A stretch of DNA of 64,000 bases from Oxyruncus cristatus (lineage: Eukaryota; Chordata; Aves; Passeriformes; Cotingidae): NCBI GenBank assembly GCA_013399855.1, contig VXAY01002132.1, positions 1,399,216 through 1,463,215 on the forward strand. Reading direction: 5' to 3'. The notes below the pieces were generated by a model. That model was not told the origin of the DNA. It saw nothing but the letters and a program-made list of their open reading frames with translations, and searched no databases. Positions 59,001-64,000 of this stretch are shown in pieces; position 1 is the stretch's first letter, and every line of letters begins with the position of its first letter. The position numbers and the translations under genes were made by a program.

Positions 59001-59803
59001 CATGGGCAAAGCCACAGGTCCCACGTCACCTCTGCCGTGCCTTGCTGTGGAACCTACATTTCCCAGGGACAGAATGAATCCTGGGTGTGGGCAGCAGCTG
59101 GAGCAGCACATCAACTCCACTGGGGAGTTCAGAGCCTTGCAGTCTCCAAAGTACCTCCCAGAAATACCATGGAGGCACGGAGTTTAGACATTATTTCTCT
59201 GCTGGAATAACTCACGTGACTTTGCTTTAGAGCACCTCCCCCTGGAGATGTGCAAAGCAATTCATTCTAACTAAAGGGCTGATGCCAGGATTCTCATTAG
59301 ACCTGCAGGATCCACAGCAATGACCTGGGCAGGCACAACTTGCTTCTGGGACAAAAAAAAAAATCTCTTTTTAGCCAGTTCTAATGCCCGTGGAACATCC
59401 ACACACACACATGACCATCAATAGCCTGGCTAAGTCCATGGATGCAGCCTTGATGGCCTTTTTTCTCAGGAAAGGCCACTCTGACCTCCACGTCCCAGTT
59501 CTGGGAGGTGATGGTGCAGTTCAGATTCAAAGGATGTGATGACCAGCACCTGCACCTCCTCCTCCAGAGAAAGGGTCACCTTGTCCCAGGCACACCCCAA
59601 GAGTGTCCCCACAGGACTCGTGTGTCTGTGCCCACCTTTCACGTTTTCCGTGTTGCTGATGATGGTGTGCAGGGGCTCCTCCTCTTTGCTCTCTGCTGTC
59701 TGTGTGCTGTACGTCCGGACAGCAGGAATGCTGGCGGCAGGAACGTTGTACCGGAGGCTCCAACGATGGAGTACTTGTCTTTGCAAACATGCTGCTCCTT
59801 TTG
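40941..59803 (-). CDS. TRAP1: TRAP1 mitochondrial HSP90 chaperone (17 exons visible, exon 1 missing)
   Basis: TRAP1 is the mitochondrial HSP90-family ATPase that folds matrix proteins and tunes respiration and permeability-transition behaviour. Seventeen exons join in phase to give about 677 residues plus stop, matching human TRAP1 (704) from within its presequence to the C-terminus. Visible landmarks: STQTAE at the presequence cleavage region, the nucleotide-binding motifs [17 protein letters not shown] and [27 protein letters not shown] (lid and glycine-rich loop), the middle-domain WMLDPKD and [10 protein letters not shown] with the catalytic arginine, and the dimerising C-terminal domain ending [12 protein letters not shown]. 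The Ser-Asn-Ala of human reads Ser-Asn-Gly here, with the magnesium-binding Asn kept. The first visible exon enters with two bases, so exon 1 must end in phase 1. Confidence 0.97.
41319..41391 (-). CDS. TRAP1: TRAP1 exon 17
   Basis: A 73-bp exon encodes [20 protein letters not shown] and LLDQ, aligning with human [20 protein letters not shown]. Acceptor CTCTCTCGCAG; donor GACCAG|GTGAGA. Confidence 0.94.
41676..41821 (-). CDS. TRAP1: TRAP1 exon 16
   Basis: Encodes [40 protein letters not shown] and QPTLEINT. Acceptor TCTGTGCCGCAG; donor ACTGG|GTAAGA, phase 2. Confidence 0.96.
41822..42342 (-). other. TRAP1 intron 15
   Basis: No further exon or repeat was recognised. Open frames on either strand look random. 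Confidence 0.5.
42343..42428 (-). CDS. TRAP1: TRAP1 exon 15
   Basis: Encodes [20 protein letters not shown] and GSRVTGVK, start of the C-terminal dimerisation domain. Acceptor TTCCCCTGCCAG; donor GTTAAG|GTGGGT. Confidence 0.95.
42429..42900 (-). other. TRAP1 intron 14
   Basis: No further exon or repeat was recognised. Confidence 0.5.
42901..43039 (-). CDS. TRAP1: TRAP1 exon 14
   Basis: Encodes [40 protein letters not shown] and FEESRP. Acceptor TTTTGGCACAG; donor CGCCCAG|GTGAGG, phase 1. Confidence 0.96.
43405..43925 (-). mobile_element. CR1 LINE fragment, minus orientation
   Basis: It starts AAATCACAAAATATGCTGAG, TTGGAAAGGACCCGTCAGGA and runs through CCCTGTTCCAGTGCTCGACC, TTTTCCTGATATCCAACCTA and ACAGGTCCCTCCTGGCCTCA. 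A reverse-complement CR1 in TRAP1 intron 13. Confidence 0.85.
44063..44248 (-). CDS. TRAP1: TRAP1 exon 13
   Basis: Encodes [60 protein letters not shown] and ME. Of two overlapping donors, ATGGAG|GTGGGT is chosen because it keeps phase 0 with the next exon. Confidence 0.96.
44249..44771 (-). other. TRAP1 intron 12
   Basis: Nothing recognisable beyond the splice signals. Confidence 0.5.
44772..44919 (-). CDS. TRAP1: TRAP1 exon 12
   Basis: Encodes [40 protein letters not shown] and VTIAEQDVK. Acceptor TTCCTGCTGCAG; donor GTCAAG|GTACCA. Confidence 0.96.
44920..45586 (-). other. TRAP1 intron 11
   Basis: Nothing recognisable beyond the splice signals. Confidence 0.5.
45587..45656 (-). CDS. TRAP1: TRAP1 exon 11 (catalytic arginine loop)
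   Basis: A 70-bp exon encodes [20 protein letters not shown] and LI. It contains the NLSREL motif whose arginine contacts the ATP gamma-phosphate in HSP90 proteins. Acceptor GTGTTCCAG; donor ATCAG|GTAAGC. Confidence 0.96.
45769..45889 (-). CDS. TRAP1: TRAP1 exon 10
   Basis: Encodes [40 protein letters not shown]. Acceptor TTCCTGCAG; donor TTAGAG|GTGTGT, phase 1. Confidence 0.96.
46260..46415 (-). CDS. TRAP1: TRAP1 exon 9
   Basis: Middle-domain exon encoding [40 protein letters not shown] and [12 protein letters not shown]. Acceptor CTGCTCCTCCACAG; donor GAGCAA|GTACGT, unusual in ending with A before the junction. Confidence 0.96.
46416..48762 (-). other. TRAP1 intron 8
   Basis: A 2.3-kb intron with no exon, RNA gene or repeat that I recognise. 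Confidence 0.5.
48763..48836 (-). CDS. TRAP1: TRAP1 exon 8
   Basis: A 74-bp exon encodes [20 protein letters not shown] and NTLQ, the link from the N-terminal to the middle domain. Acceptor TCTCCATTCCAG; donor TTGCAG|GTGAGC. Confidence 0.95.
49022..49131 (-). CDS. TRAP1: TRAP1 exon 7
   Basis: It encodes [36 protein letters not shown], aligning with human throughout. Acceptor TCTAATCCTAG. The donor is placed at GAAGG|GTGAGT so that the split Glu codon reads through to exon 8. Confidence 0.95.
49132..49949 (-). other. TRAP1 intron 6
   Basis: No exon or repeat recognised; overlapping short open frames at 49469-49868 look random. Confidence 0.5.
49950..50110 (-). CDS. TRAP1: TRAP1 exon 6
   Basis: It encodes [40 protein letters not shown] and [14 protein letters not shown]. 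It closes the N-terminal ATPase domain with the GxGFYSAF loop. Donor GATGG|GTAAGG, phase 2. Confidence 0.97.
50111..50524 (-). other. TRAP1 intron 5
   Basis: Nothing recognisable beyond the splice signals. Confidence 0.5.
50525..50596 (-). CDS. TRAP1: TRAP1 exon 5
   Basis: A 72-bp exon encodes [20 protein letters not shown] and SGSK, the conserved nucleotide-binding DxGxG motif and ATP-lid start. Acceptor GTTTCTTTTCAG; donor TCGAAG|GTAACA. Confidence 0.97.
50597..57616 (-). other. TRAP1 intron 4 (7 kb, the longest complete TRAP1 intron here)
   Basis: No coding exon was recognised on either strand and no CR1 copy was seen, unlike the other long introns here. It could hold regulatory sequence or an alternative exon, but nothing in the sequence shows this. 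Confidence 0.5.
57617..57757 (-). CDS. TRAP1: TRAP1 exon 4 (ATP-binding helix)
   Basis: It encodes [20 protein letters not shown], with the catalytic Glu and Mg-coordinating Asn of the GHKL ATPase fold, then [20 protein letters not shown]. Acceptor GTGTCCCCAG; donor ATCCAG|GTATGT. 47 codons, phase 0 at both ends. Confidence 0.97.
58150..58232 (-). CDS. TRAP1: TRAP1 exon 3
   Basis: An 83-bp exon, missed by simple frame searches, encodes [20 protein letters not shown] and LYSEKE, identical in most positions to human. Acceptor GTTTTATTCCAG; donor AAGGAG|GTAAGA, phase 0. A CR1 copy begins about 17 bases upstream of the acceptor. Confidence 0.95.
58248..58630 (+). mobile_element. CR1 LINE fragment, plus orientation
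   Basis: It starts GGGGTTGTTCAGCCTGGAGA and passes GATGGGATATTGGGAAGAAA and GGTTGCCCAGAGAAGCCGTG, ending AACCATTCCATGGTTCTGTA. It lies in TRAP1 intron 2, antisense to the gene, and its left end is about 17 bases from the exon 3 acceptor. Confidence 0.9.
59636..59803 (-). CDS. TRAP1: TRAP1 exon 2 (presequence and mature N-terminus)
   Basis: The acceptor is CTTGTGTCTTTAG. The exon encodes a basic, Ser/Ala-rich stretch with [10 protein letters not shown], then [20 protein letters not shown] and NTENVK, aligning with human LFSTQTAEDKEEPLHSIIS. The first part is mitochondrial targeting sequence. Donor AAAG|GTGGGC. Open codons upstream of the acceptor are intronic. Confidence 0.93.
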
Positions 59804-61564
59804 CTAAAGACACAAGTGAAGACATTTCACTACACGCCACAAGTCCAGCAGCACCAGGAGCAGTCCTTACAGGTCCCACCTAAGCAATCCTGTGGGAGTT
59901 ACACCATGCAAGCAAGACTGAAGTTCCCTCACAATCCAAAACCCACTATTTCCCTTTGGCATTGCCTTTCCTCTTCTGAATTAAAAGATGACAATTAGCA
60001 GCCTTCCTAATGAATTAAGCAGCGAGGAAGAGGCAGTCTGCAGCTTTCATTGCTGCTACCTGGCCAACAACTGCTGTTACCTGAAGACAACTCCCATATC
60101 ACTGTCTGTGAAAATGTAAACTGGCAATAAATATTTGGCCCTTGACTGTCCAATCACAAAGATTTCATCTCCTAACAAAGCTGGCTCCGGGGCAAGCAGC
60201 ACATGCAGCAGGAAAACCACCAGTCAACAAAATCAGTGGGAAAAACGAGACCAGTTGGGAAATGTCAACAGCCCTGTTAAGGTAAGGGATTCCCAATTCT
60301 CCTCCTTCCATTGTGCCCAGGGGAACCCAACAGTCTTCTTTTTGTTAGGGGATGAGTCAAAGCCAAGTCTGGCCACAAAAAGACCATTTTCAGCACTACA
60401 CACCTCTGCCCAAAGCCCTTTCCTTGGTGTGATCTCTGCACTGTTGGGAGAATGGCCTGTGCCAGAGCACGATCCTGGAGGGTTTGGATCTGACCTGGGG
60501 CAGGCAGTGACTTGGCCTCCTCCAGCCCCACCGTGACTATAAACAGACAGAGCTGTTCTAGGAAGCAGTGAAGGGACCAGCACAGCCTGGGCAGAGCAGG
60601 GAGAACCTGAATAAGCAGCAGAAGTGGCTGGAAGCAGTGACAAGCCCAGGCTTTTCTTACAGCTCCCTCTGTGCCTGTAAGCTGTTTCAGTCAGCAAGGG
60701 AAGGAGGCAAACCCTACCCCCTACATCTTCAAGGTGTCCTTTCTTGAGATGACTGGGTACAAAACCAATGAAAAACACTGAAGCCAAAACCATTAGTGCA
60801 GTAAGAGTTCCAAGGTGCACCTGTGACCCCTCTGGAAACAGTTTCGTTGGCCATCCTCTGCCCCCAGGCCATCTGACATGCTGGGAGAGCTTGTCTCCCT
60901 CCTGAACCTTCCTCCACCTTGTCACAGCCCTCAAGTGAACTCACCATCCCAGCCTTTTCCCCAACATGCCTTGCCAGCCTCAAGTTCACCTTGGGAAGTC
61001 TCAACCTCCATTCACAAGTGCTCTGCAAACCTCCTGCCAGCCATCACAGGTCCTCCAGCTAGTGTGGTCATTGAGAATAGGTCTTGCTGCTCCAGACTCT
61101 CATGTTGGGCTCTGACTTGCTCCAGATCGGGAAAACACAAAGCCCTGAGCTTTAACAGCACTCCTGGCTCCTGCCTCTTCCCCAAGAGCTGATCGAGGAA
61201 GCTGCCAGTCCTCGTTCTTCCTTCTCCTCCTCCTCACAGAAAGCTTTGAATCAAGATCCACTTCTGCAGCCAGAAGCTTGAATTACTCCCCAGTCATTCT
61301 GCCCTTAAAGAAAAGAGCCCACAAATAGTTCTTAATGCATCTGAACACCTCCTACACACATAACTGTGCTCTCTGCGTCACAAACAGCTCTGCCGCATTA
61401 TCACAGGACATGTTCTGTAACTTCCACTCAACTGCCTTTGTTGGGATCATCTGGGAAAGCAGCAAGGAAAACAGCCTGGGTGACCACAGTGGAAAGCAGG
61501 GGAACACTCACTGTCCAGCCCGTTGAGCTTCAGAGGGGAAGGGCTTGCAGCCCAGGGTTTAGAT

Positions 61565-61630
61565 AATTAATTTATATATATATATATCGTATATTTATGT
61601 ATATTTTATATAGTTATATATATTTACTAA
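61565..61630. repeat. AT-rich simple repeat
   Basis: Interrupted TA dinucleotide runs such as TTATATATATATATATCG, with variants TATTTATG and TTTTATATAG. Confidence 0.85.
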
Positions 61631-63659
61631 GGGTTTACTTATTTCATGCTCATGTTATGCTGGGTGCTGTAGGATACTGCAGTTGTACCTATGCACACAC
61701 ACACATTTCCCAACCAGCAGAAATAAAACAGGGAATTTTGCTCCCTCTCTGACTCCAGGATCCAGAAAGGACACACACGAGCAGCAGCTCCCTGGTAATC
61801 TTAAGGCCACTTCTATCATCAGTTGTCCAGGCAGCAAAGCCTCACAGCCACCACCACAACTCATAAACACCAGCTGACTCTAGAAACTACAGCTATTTAT
61901 AATTTCATTTCTAGCTATTTATAATTTTCCACATATTCATGTTTTTTGCCTCCCTGCCTCTAAAGCACAATGACAGATCACCACCCATCAATTTGGAAGT
62001 TACTTCTGGATTTGTGTAATGTTTGGTCTTATCATCGTTAATTAACAGTGCCAGGGAGAAACACAGCTCATTAAATATGAGCTGCAGCATCTTCAGACCA
62101 TTTGCCTCTCGGCAAGTCCTTGCCTGGAGCCAGGGAACAAGAAAAGCTTGTGGCTGTTCTGGGTATAAAACCACAACTATCAACACACAAGAGCTGTGGA
62201 GAAAGTACCTGCAGAGTTAACAGGTTATGTGACACTTGGAAGGAGCCCAAATTCTTAGGACCAAGACATGAGGAAGGAATGGCTCCTGCCCCAGATGAGT
62301 GCTGTGATGTACAGGGGCAGATCGGGTCTTTTGATAATGAGTTAATCAAATGTGGACCTTTATCACAGCCCAGGTACCTCTCTATGCCCATCACTGCCCC
62401 ACCTGCACAGGAGAGATGGAGAAACCCACACTACTCTCCGACTTCCAGTTCTCCGTGATCCCGAGTGATCCTGTGCCTACGGCCACAGAGCCACCTCGCA
62501 CACAGGGAACAAGACAAGGACCCTCATCCCCACGGGCTCCTTTCGATCCAGACACCAGGATGCCTCAGTGATTCCCAAAGCCAACCAGCCCCCCAGGAAA
62601 CACAGCCTCTTCCTGGAAAAGGACTGCAGTGAGCCGAGCCAATTAGAGATTTAGGGTGGGAAATCCAGCACAAAGCAAAAACAAAAGAGGCTGTGGCTCA
62701 AAACAAAAGAGGAGAATTTGGGTCAGCAGAAATTACCATAACAGCCCTGTGCAGGGCAGCCCTGAGCCCAGGGAGGCTCCAGCAGAGAATAAATACTCCC
62801 AGCTCAGATCTCATCAGACAAAAAGGCTCCCTAGCTGGGCACCAGATCCATGTGAATCTGGGGACAGGAGACTGACCCGCTCCCACCAACACATCTCCCA
62901 AAACCTCTGCAGCAGCTTCAGCCCTCAGCATTGTGAGAGCAAACACTGCCAGTTCTGCATGGCCGAAGGACACAACCTCCTGCTCCTCACCCTTTATTCC
63001 CACCCCACGCAGCTTCTGCTCACTATTTCTTCCCCTGAAGGACCTGAATGACAGGTTAAGGAATAAACTCGGGCTCTGCTGGAGTACATCTAACCCACCA
63101 GAGGCACATGGCTTCGTTCCCAGACACAGATACCAACAAGCCACTGGGGATTTCCGTGGAGGAAGAGCTGGATTGCCCAGAAACATTGAAGTGGCACTCA
63201 GTGGCACAATTAATCTGATGGTCTGACCCTGATAGAGACCCTATTTGTCACACAATTTCCTCTGTCACATTCTCTCTTCATAACCCACAGGGAAGCCACA
63301 AACCACAGTGACAACCTACCAGTGTGTGTGGACCAGGGGCCAGACAACAGAGAAGGAAACACAGAGCACAGCATGGGTTGCTCGCAGGAGACACAGGGGA
63401 AGCTTGTCACTGCCTCGGTTAATGACAGCTCCAGCCTGTGCATGATGACCTTCAGAACTGAGCACATCCCATAATCAAGGCCTCAGAGTTTGGATTTTCT
63501 TAGCACTCACTCCTGTCAGCTGCCTGAGGTGAAACCTCAAGTGCACCCGCGGGACATGCAAACCCTTCAGTCTCATATGTAAAGTCCCCTGGTACTCACA
63601 TGGCCAGAGAACAGACCACTGCTGCCTTCTGCCCTCCCCCAGGTACCCATGGACACCCC

Positions 63660-63832
63660 GTATGAGCCAGCAGACGAACTGGGACACGAGCTGCACACCC
63701 TGTGTGAACCAGGACATGAGCTGGCACATGCTGCATGACCTGAACATGCCGTGCGAGCCAAAAGATGAACGGGGTTATGCTACACACCCTGTCTGAGCCA
63801 GGACAGTTCAGTGTGTGAACTTGGACACGTTG
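63660..63832. repeat. Degenerate minisatellite, units about 40-49 bp
   Basis: Four diverged units begin GTATGAGCC (63660), GTGTGAACC (63702), GTGCGAGCC (63751) and GTCTGAGCC (63791). Each continues with a GACA-, GATG- or GACG-containing segment, and two end in CACACCCT or GCACACCCT. Read as protein on the minus strand it gives a false repeated HTGC pattern. Confidence 0.6.
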
Positions 63833-64000
63833 GTTGCCCTGACCGTGCTCTCTGCCCCACACAAGATAACAGAAGCCCCCGAGCTGTGCTCTATTCCCTG
63901 TACAATCCCAGAGGAACTCGCCCTCCCGCAGGAAGGAGGGCTGGGCGTTCTCAGGTCAGTTCCTGCCGAGTGGTCACGGCGGGACCAGCCGAGAGCGACG

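Larger units (their letters stand above)
59804..64000 (-). other. TRAP1 intron 1 / 5' region, incomplete
   Basis: TRAP1 exon 1 was not found here. CpG density rises in the last 100 bases, so the promoter and exon 1 may lie just beyond the right edge. The stretch holds an AT-rich simple repeat and a degenerate minisatellite, but no exon I can support. Confidence 0.5.

Noticed and set aside
62698..63207. 169-codon minus-strand open frame in the TRAP1 5' region
   Set aside because: Does not resemble a TRAP1 presequence exon and has no donor fitting phase 1 that I could support.
63596..63862. Protein-like repeat pattern (HTGC and VPV motifs) on the minus strand
   Set aside because: It is the translation of a degenerate minisatellite read in one frame.

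Overview
This is a gene-dense piece of a vertebrate nuclear genome, almost certainly a bird. Two multi-exon genes with canonical GT-AG introns can be read in full frame, and the dispersed repeats are nearly all CR1-type LINE fragments, which dominate bird genomes. Both genes match the order known around human 16p13.3 (SLX4, then TRAP1).

Layout. At 1-750 is the 3' end of an unrecognised plus-strand gene that converges on SLX4. Positions 1835-23495 hold SLX4 on the minus strand: 14 coding exons whose splice phases all agree, giving about 1863 residues from the first in-frame ATG. All hallmark domains are intact: two UBZ4 zinc fingers, the MLR motif, BTB, SUMO-interaction motifs, SAP, and the C-terminal SLX1-binding helices. 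A CpG-rich island at about 32.4-33.2 kb, interrupted by 141 N bases, is the best candidate for the SLX4 promoter and non-coding first exon. It carries a striking array of four CRE-like sites at an exact 14-bp period, a fifth perfect CRE, and NRF1- and RFX-like sites. Positions 33.2-40.2 kb look intergenic. Positions 40941-59803 hold TRAP1 on the minus strand: 17 exons equivalent to human exons 2-18, again with consistent phases. Only exon 1 (start codon and most of the mitochondrial presequence) is missing; it must lie in or beyond 59.8-64 kb.

The two genes do unrelated jobs. SLX4 is the nuclear scaffold for structure-specific endonucleases in crosslink repair and Holliday-junction processing. 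TRAP1 is the mitochondrial HSP90 ATPase. Repeats include about eleven CR1 fragments, one good solo LTR and one doubtful LTR-like segment, several short tandem duplications, and a degenerate minisatellite near the right end.

I found no convincing undescribed system. The observations most worth a second look are the CRE array, a CR1 copy abutting a TRAP1 splice acceptor, the lack of a mammal-type TRF2-binding motif in SLX4, and the apparent absence of DNASE1 between the two genes. Protein matches come from recognising family sequences by eye; no database search was run.
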